Source: Gammaproteobacteria bacterium (GTDB lineage: Bacteria > Pseudomonadota > Gammaproteobacteria > Pseudomonadales > Pseudomonadaceae). Taken from it: 11,057 bases of DNA. The notes under the pieces were generated by a model that did no database searches, was not told the DNA's origin, and saw only the letters and a list, made by a program, of their open reading frames with translations. This document shows positions 1 to 5,924 of this stretch, piece by piece (the stretch's first letter is position 1; every line of letters begins with the position of its first letter). Position numbers and translations under genes: made by a program. The stretch lies in contig JAAZCO010000151.1 in assembly GCA_012513235.1 (NCBI GenBank), forward strand, positions 1-11,057, read 5' to 3'.

Positions 1-118
1 AGTTCAGTACAGGTTGGGCGTCACCGGGGTCAACTGCAGCACAGAGTTGACGTTGAGTGTCTTGAATCAGCCAGATGTAGTTATCATTAAATGCAGGCAG
101 TGCAGTAAAAGTGAGCAT
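1..118 (-). CDS. gloB: Hydroxyacylglutathione hydrolase (glyoxalase II), N-terminal fragment
   Basis: Only the first 39 codons are inside the window; the gene runs off the left edge. The reading begins MLTFTALPAFNDNYIWLI and continues to a CAAVDPGDAQPVL segment. Both match the N-terminus of GloB, the metallo-beta-lactamase-fold enzyme that hydrolyses S-lactoylglutathione to lactate and glutathione in methylglyoxal detoxification. The metal-binding HxHxDH motif lies beyond the edge and cannot be checked. The start ATG is preceded by a good Shine-Dalgarno sequence (TGAGGA, about 6 nt upstream). The gene is divergent from the methyltransferase at 206, and this head-to-head pairing with methyltransferase-rnhA-dnaQ is the usual Pseudomonas arrangement, which supports the call. 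Confidence 0.9.
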   Translation of the reverse strand, partial: MLTFTALPAFNDNYIWLIQDTQRQLCAAVDPGDAQPVLN

Positions 119-205
119 GACATATCCTCAATAACAGATGCGGCAAGCTTAGCATGATCATATGCTGTGTTTTGCTCTGGTAATTTATGCAGCGGGTAGC
201 AGCGA

Positions 206-994
206 ATGACCTTTCAACGCTTTTCAGACTTTTTATCGCGCCCTCGCCAGCCGTTGGCTGAGCCTTTAGCGCGTTGGTTTTTAACTGAGCGTGGGCAGCA
301 GTTAGAACGTATGGAGCGTGAATTGTTGGCCGCACAACTGACACGGCATTTTGGCAGTTATATTGTGTACTATAATCCGCCGATGCCCATAGTCACCGCG
401 CCAAAGATTCGTCAGCACATCAGTTTAGGTGATTTGCAATTGGATGTTGATGTGCATTGTGCTGAGCATAAATGGCCGATCGCTGCGGATGCGGTGGATG
501 CGGTGGTATTGCAGCACAGTTTAGACTTTGCGGTGTCCCCCCATGATTTGTTACGCGAAGCTGCGCACTGCATACGACCGGGTGGGCACTTAATTATTGT
601 TGGCGTGAAGGCATGGAGTTTGTTTGGGCTGTATCGTCATTGCACTGGCAGTGTGTGGAAACATGCGCATTGTTTAGCGCCTGCGCGCATTACCGATTGG
701 CTGGGTGTTTTAGGCTTTCGTTTAGAAAAACGTAGCTTTATCGCGTACCGCCCACTGTTAAACTCCAACGTAATGCAGTCTAAGTTGGAGAGTTTTGAGC
801 GTTATGCTCAGCGCAAAAATTTACCTATGGGTGGCTGTTATATGTTGGTTGCCCGTAAAATGGTGCATGGTATGCATCCACAGTCACATTCAGTAAAGTT
901 AAGCGTGCAAAAATTACGCCCCAGCGCGGTGGCTGCACGCGAATCTCATCCGAAACATATTAAACATAGCGAAGAACATGACAGATCAAGTTGA
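206..994 (+). CDS. Class I SAM-dependent methyltransferase (Methyltransf_11-like), gloB-rnhA neighbour
   Basis: This 262-aa protein resembles the methyltransferase encoded between gloB and rnhA in pseudomonads. Around residues 88-142 it shows the expected Rossmann segment: an acidic strand with AADAVDAVVLQHSLDF, then LLREAAHCIRPGGHLIIVG, then the family signature AWSLFGL. The substrate is unknown. The usual glycine-rich SAM-binding loop (motif I) is not recognisable; at residues 50-60 the sequence reads GSYIVYYNPP where the family normally has a Leu-Gln-x-Gly-x-x-Gly type loop. The last 45 or so residues are rich in His, Lys and Ser and look unstructured. The ATG at 206 has only a weak ribosome site. 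The gene overlaps rnhA by 17 bp, so the two are probably co-transcribed and translationally coupled. Confidence 0.75.
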   Translation: MTFQRFSDFLSRPRQPLAEPLARWFLTERGQQLERMERELLAAQLTRHFGSYIVYYNPPMPIVTAPKIRQHISLGDLQLDVDVHCAEHKWPIAADAVDAVVLQHSLDFAVSPHDLLREAAHCIRPGGHLIIVGVKAWSLFGLYRHCTGSVWKHAHCLAPARITDWLGVLGFRLEKRSFIAYRPLLNSNVMQSKLESFERYAQRKNLPMGGCYMLVARKMVHGMHPQSHSVKLSVQKLRPSAVAARESHPKHIKHSEEHDRSS

Positions 995-1418
995 TATTTT
1001 TACCGATGGCGCCTGCAAAGGTAATCCAGGACCTGGCGGTTGGGGAGCGTTGTTGGTTTATAAAGGTAAAGAGCTGGAGTTGTGTGGTGGTGAGCGTGAA
1101 ACCACCAATAACCGTATGGAGTTGACTGCAGCTATTCGTGGTTTAGCCGAATTGAAAAAATCTTGTGCTGTGCGTTTAGTCACGGATTCCAAATATGTCA
1201 TGCAGGGTATTCAAGACTGGATGCCCAATTGGAAAAAACGTGGCTGGAAAACTGCAGCTAAACAGCCGGTTAAAAATTTTGATTTATGGCAGCAACTGGA
1301 TGAGCAAGTGCAGCGCCATGACATTGAGTGGCAGTGGGTGCGTGGTCATACCGGACATCCGGGGAATGAGCGCGCCGACCAATTGGCCAATCGTGGTGTT
1401 GAAGAGGTTTTGGCATGA
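978..1418 (+). CDS. rnhA: Ribonuclease HI
   Basis: This 146-aa protein is full length for bacterial RNase HI, which cleaves the RNA strand of RNA-DNA hybrids (Okazaki primers, R-loops) in the cytoplasm using two metal ions. All catalytic residues align with E. coli numbering: D10 in IFTDGACKGNPGPGGWG, E48 in TTNNRMEL, D70 in LVTDSKYV, H124 in VRGHTGHPGN and D134 in ERADQLA. The basic handle region (KKRGWKTAAKQPVKN, about 86-100) is also present. The start lies inside the end of the methyltransferase gene. The stop overlaps the dnaQ start in an ATGA arrangement, a typical sign of translational coupling. The rnhA-dnaQ pair is conserved in gammaproteobacteria, though divergently arranged in E. 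coli. Confidence 0.97.
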   Translation: MTDQVDIFTDGACKGNPGPGGWGALLVYKGKELELCGGERETTNNRMELTAAIRGLAELKKSCAVRLVTDSKYVMQGIQDWMPNWKKRGWKTAAKQPVKNFDLWQQLDEQVQRHDIEWQWVRGHTGHPGNERADQLANRGVEEVLA

Positions 1419-2125
1419 GATATGTGGTGCTCGATACCGAAACAACGGGTATCAATATTAACGAAGGTAACCGCATTATTGAAATCGGTTGCTTGGAGTT
1501 GGATGGGCGTACACCAACGGGTCGCCATTATCATGTCTACTTACAGCCTGACCGCTCCAGTGAAGAAGGCGCATTGGCGATTCACGGTATTACCGATGAG
1601 TTTCTAAAAGATAAGCCGCGCTTTAAAGATGTCGCCGATGAGTTTTTTGATTTTATTAAAGGTGCTGAGTTAATTATTCATAACGCGCCCTTTGATATCG
1701 GTTATATCAATCACGAATTTGCTTTGCTTGGACAAACAGAACGCTCTGATATCAGTCAGCATTGTACTATTTTAGATACCTTGGTGATGGCACGTGAGCG
1801 TCATCCGGGGCAGCGTAACAGCTTGGATGCACTGTGTAAGCGTTATGGCGTGGATAACTCCGGACGTGAATTACACGGCGCATTGCTGGATGCCGAGATT
1901 CTGGCTGAAGTGTATTTAGCCATGACCGGTGGCCAAACCAATTTGTCTCTGGCCGGTGATGGCGGGGATGAAGGTGGTGGCTATGTGAGTGTGACGCCAA
2001 TCCGTCGTATAGCTGCAGATCGCGGTGCGTTACCTGTGCTAGCTGCTAGCGCACAGGAGTTGGAAGCGCATCAGAAATTTCTCGAGAAAATAAAAAAATC
2101 CAGCGGCGTCGAGCTCGCCTGGTAA
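1415..2125 (+). CDS. dnaQ: DNA polymerase III epsilon subunit (3'-5' proofreading exonuclease)
   Basis: This 236-aa protein is a DEDDh-family exonuclease of usual length for epsilon, which proofreads for the replicative polymerase by contacting PolC/DnaE alpha and HolE theta. ExoI is LDTETTG with D7 and E9, ExoII is HNAPFDIGYINHEF with D94, and ExoIII is HGALLDAEILAEVYLAM with H154 and D159. The C-terminal 60 or so residues after a glycine-rich linker (GDGGDEGGGY, 181-190) correspond to the tail that docks on the alpha subunit. The linker-plus-tail layout separates it from plain exonucleases such as RNase T. The ATG overlaps the rnhA stop by 4 nt. It is the third gene of the methyltransferase-rnhA-dnaQ operon. 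Confidence 0.96.
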   Translation: MRYVVLDTETTGININEGNRIIEIGCLELDGRTPTGRHYHVYLQPDRSSEEGALAIHGITDEFLKDKPRFKDVADEFFDFIKGAELIIHNAPFDIGYINHEFALLGQTERSDISQHCTILDTLVMARERHPGQRNSLDALCKRYGVDNSGRELHGALLDAEILAEVYLAMTGGQTNLSLAGDGGDEGGGYVSVTPIRRIAADRGALPVLAASAQELEAHQKFLEKIKKSSGVELAW

Positions 2126-2145
2126 ACACTTGAGTAGGTTAATCC

Positions 2146-2961
2146 ATGATAAAGCAATACCAAGCATTTAAAGTTGAACTTATTGATGCAGTTGCCCATG
2201 TGCAAATCAATCGACCAGAAAAAATCAATGCGATGAACGCAGACTTTTGGTCAGAAATCCGTGAGATTTTTGCCTGGGTTGAAGATACTGTGCAAGTGCG
2301 GGTTGTGGTGCTCTCGGGCGCTGGTCAGCATTTCTCCTCTGGTATCGATTTGATGTTGCTGGCGCAAGTGGGTGCCCAGCTGGGTAAAGAAGTGGGCCGT
2401 AATGCCCGTACCCTTAAACGTAAAATTGAAGAATTGCAGTCATCGTTTAATGCCGTGGATGCCTGTTCAAAACCAGTTTTAGCGGCCATTCAAGGCTATT
2501 GCTTGGGTGGCGCGATTGATTTAATCAGTGCATGTGATATGCGCTATTGCAGCCAAGACGCACAATTTGCCATTAAAGAAATTGATGTTGGTATGACGGC
2601 AGATGTCGGTACCTTGCAGCGTTTGCCGCATATTATTGGTGATGGCATTCTGCGCGAGTTGGCCTATACCGGACGTACAGTGGCGGCGGACGAAGCACGC
2701 AGCATGGGTTTGGTCAATCGTGTTTATGCAGACCAAGAAGCCTTGCTAGCAGGCGTATTTGAGATCGCCCAAAGCATTGCGCAAAAGTCCCCTATAGCAG
2801 TGCAAGGCAGTAAAGAAATGATTCGTTATATGCGCGATCACAGCGTGGCTGACGGGCTGAATTATATTGCTACTTGGAATGCTGCCATGCTGCAATCTGA
2901 GGATTTACGCGTTGCGATGGCGGCACAGATGAGCAAACAAACGCCTGAGTTTAAAGATTGA
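2146..2961 (+). CDS. Crotonase-family enzyme, probable delta3,5-delta2,4-dienoyl-CoA isomerase
   Basis: This 271-aa protein has the crotonase fold. The first oxyanion-hole strand is HFSSGIDLMLL (62-72) and the second is IQGYCLGGAIDL (115-126). The stretch FAIKEIDVGMTADVGTLQRL (141-160) closely resembles mammalian ECH1 dienoyl-CoA isomerase. Spacing from that family places three acids at D125, E145 and D153, corresponding to rat D176, E196 and D204. This favours isomerisation of 3,5-dienoyl-CoA to 2,4-dienoyl-CoA, used in beta-oxidation of fatty acids with odd-numbered double bonds, over simple enoyl-CoA hydration. The gene starts 20 nt after dnaQ with an AGG about 8 nt upstream, so it may be read from the same transcript. 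It is often annotated simply as enoyl-CoA hydratase. Confidence 0.88.
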   Translation: MIKQYQAFKVELIDAVAHVQINRPEKINAMNADFWSEIREIFAWVEDTVQVRVVVLSGAGQHFSSGIDLMLLAQVGAQLGKEVGRNARTLKRKIEELQSSFNAVDACSKPVLAAIQGYCLGGAIDLISACDMRYCSQDAQFAIKEIDVGMTADVGTLQRLPHIIGDGILRELAYTGRTVAADEARSMGLVNRVYADQEALLAGVFEIAQSIAQKSPIAVQGSKEMIRYMRDHSVADGLNYIATWNAAMLQSEDLRVAMAAQMSKQTPEFKD

Positions 2962-3003
2962 TTCAATAGTTTCTCTAGCCATTTTAGCGCATAGATCACA
3001 TTC

Positions 3004-3035
3004 AGCACTCAGAGTACGATGTTGCTCTGAGTGTT
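3004..3035 (+). promoter_or_regulatory. 11-bp inverted repeat upstream of nudC
   Basis: CACTCAGAG at 3006-3014 pairs perfectly with CTCTGAGTG at 3025-3033, extended by one G-T and one A-T pair to 3004/3035, around a 10-nt loop. It sits between the dienoyl-CoA isomerase stop and nudC. There is no clear T-tract after it, so it is either a weak terminator for the upstream gene or a hairpin or operator in the nudC leader. Confidence 0.45.
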
Positions 3036-3055
3036 AAGCTATGCAGGTCAGGATA

Positions 3056-3904
3056 ATGAATACACAACACACTACGACACATTGGCAGCAAGGTATGCCC
3101 GATATCAGTACGCAAGGCGGCTTAGCTGTTGCCCATTGCCGTATGCGTTTTTTAGGTGGTGTGCAGGGGTTATTGTTGCCCCGTGAATGGCTGCGTGAGC
3201 AGTGTGCTGAGCAGATTATTGCCGAGCAAGGCATTGGCCATCTCAATGGTGAAGCTGTGTTTGTGTTTGAGCTGGCAGAGCCACTTGAGTTGCCCAATAT
3301 GCACTGGCAAGGCATGCGTGATTTTATGTTGGAAGGGCAGTTGTCACTGTTTCGCATCCTGGCATTTGCTAGCCAAATTGGCACTTGGGCGCGCCAGCAT
3401 CGTTTTTGCGGCAGTTGCGGTCAGCCCATGCAGCAAGCGCAAGGCCATCGCATGATGCAGTGCGAGCCTTGTCGCGTGCAGGAATACCCGCGCTTATCGC
3501 CCAGCATGATTGTGGTGGTGACGCGTGGTGATGAGATTTTACTGGGGCGTTCACCGCGTTTTGTCGAGGGCATGTACAGTGCTCTAGCTGGCTATGTTGA
3601 GCCCAATGAAACTGTCGAGCATTGCGTGCATCGTGAAGTGCGTGAAGAAGTCAGTGTAGAGATTAAGAATGTACGCTATATCACCAGTCAAAACTGGCCG
3701 TTTCCACACTCACTGATGCTTGGCTATCATGCTGAATATGCCGGTGGTGAAATTGTGCCGCAGCCCGAGGAAATCGAAGATGCACAGTGGTTTAGCATTT
3801 ACGACTTGCCACGTTTACCGGCGCGCAACTCAATTGCACGTTATTTAATTGAGTTGTATGTAGCGCAACGCTTAGGCCGCCCCGAACCAGTGCTGCCAAG
3901 CTAA
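3056..3904 (+). CDS. nudC: NADH pyrophosphatase / NAD-capped RNA decapping hydrolase
   Basis: NudC hydrolyses NAD(H) to NMN(H) and AMP and removes NAD caps from RNA. The family's zinc ribbon is seen as CGSC (C118, C121) and CEPC (C136, C139). The Nudix box spans about 179-201: G, then E five residues later, then REVREE. The final glycine of the consensus box is serine here (EEVSV). The NudC-specific signature SQPWPFP appears as SQNWPFP at 211-217, which separates it from other Nudix hydrolases. I chose the ATG at 3056 because AGGTCAGGATA lies directly upstream; an in-frame ATG at 3041 would add five residues but has no ribosome site. The 3' end overlaps the convergent permease gene by 33 bp. 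Confidence 0.93.
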   Translation: MNTQHTTTHWQQGMPDISTQGGLAVAHCRMRFLGGVQGLLLPREWLREQCAEQIIAEQGIGHLNGEAVFVFELAEPLELPNMHWQGMRDFMLEGQLSLFRILAFASQIGTWARQHRFCGSCGQPMQQAQGHRMMQCEPCRVQEYPRLSPSMIVVVTRGDEILLGRSPRFVEGMYSALAGYVEPNETVEHCVHREVREEVSVEIKNVRYITSQNWPFPHSLMLGYHAEYAGGEIVPQPEEIEDAQWFSIYDLPRLPARNSIARYLIELYVAQRLGRPEPVLPS

Positions 3905-4657
3905 ACGCACCGCCAGCGCCATCACCACCATAATAAAGACTGGGCGGATTAAGCGATTACCACCACCAATAGCTACGCGCGCGCCAGCTGCTGCCCCGAG
4001 CATCAGCGCCGCACCCATGCTCAAGCCAATCGCCCACGCCACATTGCCGCTGATAATAAACATAGCCAGCGCCGCACCATTACTGACAAAGTTCATCGAG
4101 CGAGCCACGCCGCTGGCGCGTAATAAGTCCAGAGGATAGAGCATCAAGGTACTGACCGTCCAAAAAGCACCGGTGCCTGGGCCGGCCACTCCATCGTAAA
4201 AGCCTAAGGTTAAGCCTTGTGGGATTTGACGAGTGGTTTTTAGGTCAATTGAGCTGTGCTGATGGTCTTTAGGCGTAGGGCCGAATAATAAATACGCAGC
4301 ACAGGCAAAGACCACTATAGGTAGCATTTGATTGAGCCACGCAGAAGGTAACTGTTGCGCTAACAGTGCACCTAATATGGCCCCAATGCCTGTTGCCAGT
4401 AAGCCGCGACGCCATTGTTGTGGTTTAAATAATCCTTTGCGATAAAACGCCCAGCTGGCTGTCGCTGAGCCAAAGGTGGCGCAGAGCTTATTGGTGCCCA
4501 GCACTAGATGCGGTGGCAAGCCGGCCATCAGTAATGCTGGAATGGTTAGCAAACCACCACCACCAGCAATCGCATCAATAAAGCCCGCAATAAAAGCCGC
4601 AGCCACCAGCAGCATTAAAATATAGGGATCAGAAACTAAACTCATTGATAAAGACAT
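3872..4657 (-). CDS. TSUP-family (TauE/SafE, YfcA-like) membrane permease
   Basis: This 261-aa polytopic protein belongs to the sulfite exporter TauE/SafE family (formerly DUF81). The family moves small organic or sulfur-containing anions across the inner membrane; the substrate of this member cannot be told. Two family repeats are visible. The first is GFIDAIAGGGGLLTIPALL near residue 25, followed by LGTNKL near 53-58. The second is GFYDGVAGPGTGAFW near 153-167. Hydrophobic stretches suggest about eight membrane segments. I chose the ATG at 4657 because AAGG lies 6 nt upstream; an in-frame ATG at 4693 would add 12 non-hydrophobic residues with no ribosome site. It is convergent with nudC. 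Confidence 0.9.
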   Translation of the reverse strand: MSLSMSLVSDPYILMLLVAAAFIAGFIDAIAGGGGLLTIPALLMAGLPPHLVLGTNKLCATFGSATASWAFYRKGLFKPQQWRRGLLATGIGAILGALLAQQLPSAWLNQMLPIVVFACAAYLLFGPTPKDHQHSSIDLKTTRQIPQGLTLGFYDGVAGPGTGAFWTVSTLMLYPLDLLRASGVARSMNFVSNGAALAMFIISGNVAWAIGLSMGAALMLGAAAGARVAIGGGNRLIRPVFIMVVMALAVRLAWQHWFGAA

Positions 4658-4770
4658 GACAGACCTTAAGTCGAGCAGTGTAGTAATGCACAATAGCAGT
4701 TAGATGAAGCGCATCGGTAGGCTGTATATGATGCCAGCTTTAGCATGGGAGAAGAAATAATAGCTTGTGC

Positions 4771-4799
4771 ATGACAATATTAATTGAGCTAGGTATGAT
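4771..4799 (+). promoter_or_regulatory. Probable sigma-70 promoter of the tRNA-Arg locus
   Basis: ATGACA (4771-4776) and TATGAT (4794-4799) are separated by exactly 17 bp. The predicted transcript would start about 4806 and run through the two tRNA-like units into the intact tRNA. A small hairpin, CGACTT at 4842-4847 with AAGTCG at 4851-4856, lies in the leader. Confidence 0.5.
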
Positions 4800-4867
4800 T
4801 TGCTCCGTTGAAAACACATGTATTATGCCTGCGTTTTGAATCGACTTTTTAAGTCGCTGCAACAAAG

Positions 4868-4911
4868 CCGCTCTTAGCTCAGCTGGATAGGGCGCACCCC
4901 TCCTAAGGGTG
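4868..4911 (+). pseudogene. Degenerate tRNA-Arg(CCT)-like unit 1, 5' half only
   Basis: The sequence matches the 5' half of the intact tRNA at 5108. It has an acceptor strand CCGCTCT, a D arm (GCTC paired with GGGC through one G-T), and an anticodon arm with stem CACCC/GGGTG around loop CTCCTAA (anticodon CCT). After the anticodon stem the tRNA similarity stops and a 59-nt spacer begins. No T arm or matching 3' acceptor strand is present, so this cannot be a normal tRNA. Confidence 0.7.
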
Positions 4912-4970
4912 TCATTTTAACTAAAATTACGTTTGTAATTTTGGAGAGTGTAAATTCTCATTTTCCCTTT
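4912..4970 (+). repeat. 59-nt two-hairpin spacer, copy 1
   Basis: This copy is 52/59 identical to the spacer at 5049-5107. Hairpin A (4923-4942) has an 8-bp stem AAAATTAC/GTAATTTT and a 4-nt loop. Hairpin B (4944-4959) has stem GAGAG/TTCTC and a 6-nt loop. The 3' end runs into the next tRNA-like unit. Every difference between the two copies is in a loop or keeps a base pair. Confidence 0.75.
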
Positions 4971-5048
4971 CCGCCCTTAGCTCATTTGGATAGAGCGGTC
5001 CCCTCCTAAGGGTGAGGTCATAGGCATTGCGCCGGATGAGGGGAGTGG
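4971..5048 (+). pseudogene. Degenerate tRNA-Arg(CCT)-like unit 2
   Basis: The acceptor strand CCGCCCT, the D arm and the loop CTCCTAA match the intact tRNA. The anticodon stem GTCCC/GGGTG keeps only three pairs. A variable region AGGTC is followed by a diverged T-arm region (ATAGG ... CCGGAT) and a GAGGGGA segment that pairs only partly with the 5' acceptor strand. The conserved TTCAAAT loop is lost. It looks like a decayed full-length tRNA gene. Compared with unit 1 it retains 34 extra nucleotides before the spacer. Confidence 0.65.
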
Positions 5049-5107
5049 TCATTTTAACTAAAATTGCATTGGCGATTTTGGAGGGTGTAAACTCTCATTT
5101 TCCCTTT
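5049..5107 (+). repeat. 59-nt two-hairpin spacer, copy 2
   Basis: This is the second copy of the spacer at 4912-4970. Hairpin A (5060-5079) is AAAATTGC/GCGATTTT and hairpin B (5081-5096) is GAGGG/CTCTC. The A-T pair of copy 1 hairpin A has become G-C, and the G-T pair of hairpin B has become G-C, so pairing is kept. It is followed directly by the intact tRNA. Confidence 0.75.
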
Positions 5108-5184
5108 CCGCCCTTAGCTCAGCTGGATAGAGCGCGCTCCTCCTAAGAGCGAGGTCGCAGGTTCAAATCCTGCAGGGCGGACCA
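5108..5184 (+). tRNA. tRNA-Arg (anticodon CCT)
   Basis: A complete cloverleaf can be drawn. The acceptor CCGCCCT (5108-5114) pairs with AGGGCGG (5174-5180). The D stem is GCTC/GAGC, the anticodon stem CGCTC/GAGCG surrounds loop CTCCTAA, the variable region is AGGTC, and the T stem GCAGG/CCTGC surrounds TTCAAAT. The discriminator base is A, with an encoded CCA at 5182-5184. It decodes the rare arginine codon AGG. The gene is the likely integration site of the element to its right: integrase-related repeats and an integrase gene follow. It is third in a tandem series with two degenerate units and appears to depend on a promoter upstream of them. Confidence 0.95.
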
Positions 5185-5229
5185 TTTTGATCTTTCCCCT
5201 TACTGGTCGCAAAAGCTGGTTTTTATGTT

Positions 5230-5275
5230 TGAGACCAGATTGAGACCAATCTGAGACCAACCTGTTTTTGTCTCA
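5230..5275 (+). repeat. Arm-type integrase binding-site repeats (three 11-bp-spaced copies plus one inverted)
   Basis: TGAGACCA occurs at 5230-5237, 5241-5248 and 5252-5259, an exact 11-bp period and so on one face of the helix. A partial inverted copy, GTCTCA, follows at 5270-5275. The repeats lie 46 bp past the tRNA CCA. Their position beside the attachment tRNA and the arm-binding domain of the nearby integrase make them likely integrase arm sites. This is inference from architecture, not a demonstrated binding site. Confidence 0.6.
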
Positions 5276-5349
5276 AAGCCATACTGCCAAAAAGCGACCA
5301 CTCCCCTAAATCGCAGAGAACCTAGTTTTCTTGAACAGTTTTTACTTCT

Positions 5350-5568
5350 TTAAGCGTCTTTCTTATCTTCTTTGATCAGTTCTAGCAAATCACACAAATC
5401 ACAATCGAGATACACACAGAGCTTTTCTAGCACATCAAACTCAACACGAACTGCTGTTTCTTGATACAGCCTGGTAATGGTTCCTCGGTTGATATCTGTA
5501 TCGCGAGCGACGTCCGCAATCTTCAGTTTTCTCTCTCCCATCAGTCGGGATAAATGGCATTTAATCAT
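5350..5568 (-). CDS. XRE/Cro-C1-type HTH transcriptional regulator
   Basis: This 72-aa protein is essentially a single helix-turn-helix domain of the HTH_26 type. The first helices cover about residues 1-25 (IADVARDTD) and the recognition helix is about 28-37 (RGTITRLYQE). A C-terminal helix pair follows with the family pattern LEKLCVYLDCDLCDLLELI. It has no peptidase domain, so it is not a LexA/CI-type self-cleaving repressor. It is divergent from the excisionase-like gene and next to a palindrome between that gene's promoter elements, so it probably represses or balances xis-int expression of the element. The start at 5568 has an AGG about 9 nt upstream, which is acceptable but not strong. 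Confidence 0.85.
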   Translation of the reverse strand: MIKCHLSRLMGERKLKIADVARDTDINRGTITRLYQETAVRVEFDVLEKLCVYLDCDLCDLLELIKEDKKDA

Positions 5569-5595
5569 CTTTAGTAGACCTAAATGACCTTCTAT

Positions 5596-5609
5596 AGCTA
5601 AAAATAGCT
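5596..5609. promoter_or_regulatory. Inverted repeat in the divergent regulator/excisionase promoter region
   Basis: AGCTA and TAGCT are separated by AAAA (5596-5609). The repeat lies just upstream of the -35 of the rightward promoter and could be a second operator. It differs in sequence from the palindrome at 5612-5625. Confidence 0.35.
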
Positions 5610-5636
5610 TGCAAAAGATCTTTTGTGGGTTAATAT
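5609..5636 (+). promoter_or_regulatory. Promoter for the excisionase-integrase operon
   Basis: TTGCAA (5609-5614) and TAATAT (5631-5636) are separated by 16 bp. Transcription would start near 5643, some 56 nt before the chosen start codon at 5699. The 14-bp palindrome at 5612-5625 overlaps the -35 and spacer, so a bound repressor would block RNA polymerase. Confidence 0.6.
5612..5625. promoter_or_regulatory. Putative operator palindrome CAAAAGATCTTTTG
   Basis: This is a perfect 14-bp palindrome between and over the promoter elements. A related half-site, CAAAAGA, recurs at 5651-5657. The likely ligand is the XRE regulator encoded next door; that is inference from position. Confidence 0.5.
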
Positions 5637-5698
5637 GAGCTTCAGGAGATCAAAAGACTCTCCATTAGGTTCTTTTACTTTACTTGAGGATGAACATT

Positions 5699-5914
5699 AT
5701 GTCATTAACTTATCTGACCACTGCCGAGTTGGCAGAACGCATCAAATACGATGCGCGCACTATTCGTAACCAATTAAAAGACTCAGTTTTGCTCGAGGGT
5801 ATCCATTACATTCGCCCATTTGGCGGTCGTAAAATCTTGTACCTTTGGGAGAAAATTGAGAAAGATATGTTCAAGGCACCCGCCATTGACACATTGATGA
5901 TTGGTCTGCGCTAG
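5699..5914 (+). CDS. Excisionase-like winged-helix DNA-binding protein
   Basis: This 71-aa protein has a predicted HTH near the start (YLTTAELAERIKYDARTIRN), then the wing-like segment LLEGIHYIRPFGGRKILYLW. Small proteins of this pattern are often encoded directly before tyrosine integrases and act as excisionase or directionality factors that bend DNA at the att site. The ATG at 5699 is chosen because GAGGA (5686-5690) lies 8 nt upstream; a TTG at 5684 and an ATG at 5690 in the same frame would overlap that ribosome site. The gene ends 10 nt before the integrase start codon, and the promoter at 5609-5636 would drive both. The excisionase role is inferred from context and domain shape. Confidence 0.72.
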   Translation: MSLTYLTTAELAERIKYDARTIRNQLKDSVLLEGIHYIRPFGGRKILYLWEKIEKDMFKAPAIDTLMIGLR

Positions 5915-5924
5915 GAGGTTCACC

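Noticed and set aside
87..344. Minus-strand open frame overlapping gloB and the methyltransferase start
   Set aside because: It is in a different frame from the clear gloB reading and has low-complexity, non-family sequence; it is a shadow frame.
3034..3384. Minus-strand 116-codon open frame opposite nudC
   Set aside because: It is rich in Cys, Ser and Asn as expected from the complement of a coding strand, and nudC is unambiguous on the other strand.
5021..5045. REP-like palindromic sequence within unit 2 (GCGCCGGATGAGG)
   Set aside because: The resemblance to enterobacterial REP is short, lacks the paired arm, and is better explained as decayed tRNA T-arm and acceptor sequence.
4868..5107. 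Two further functional tRNA genes at 4868 and 4971
   Set aside because: Neither has a T arm with the conserved TTC loop nor a 3' acceptor strand that fully pairs with its 5' strand; only the copy at 5108 folds completely.
4868..5260. CRISPR array
   Set aside because: The repeated units are tRNA-derived with related spacers, and the 11-bp repeats are far too short and close; no cas gene is present.
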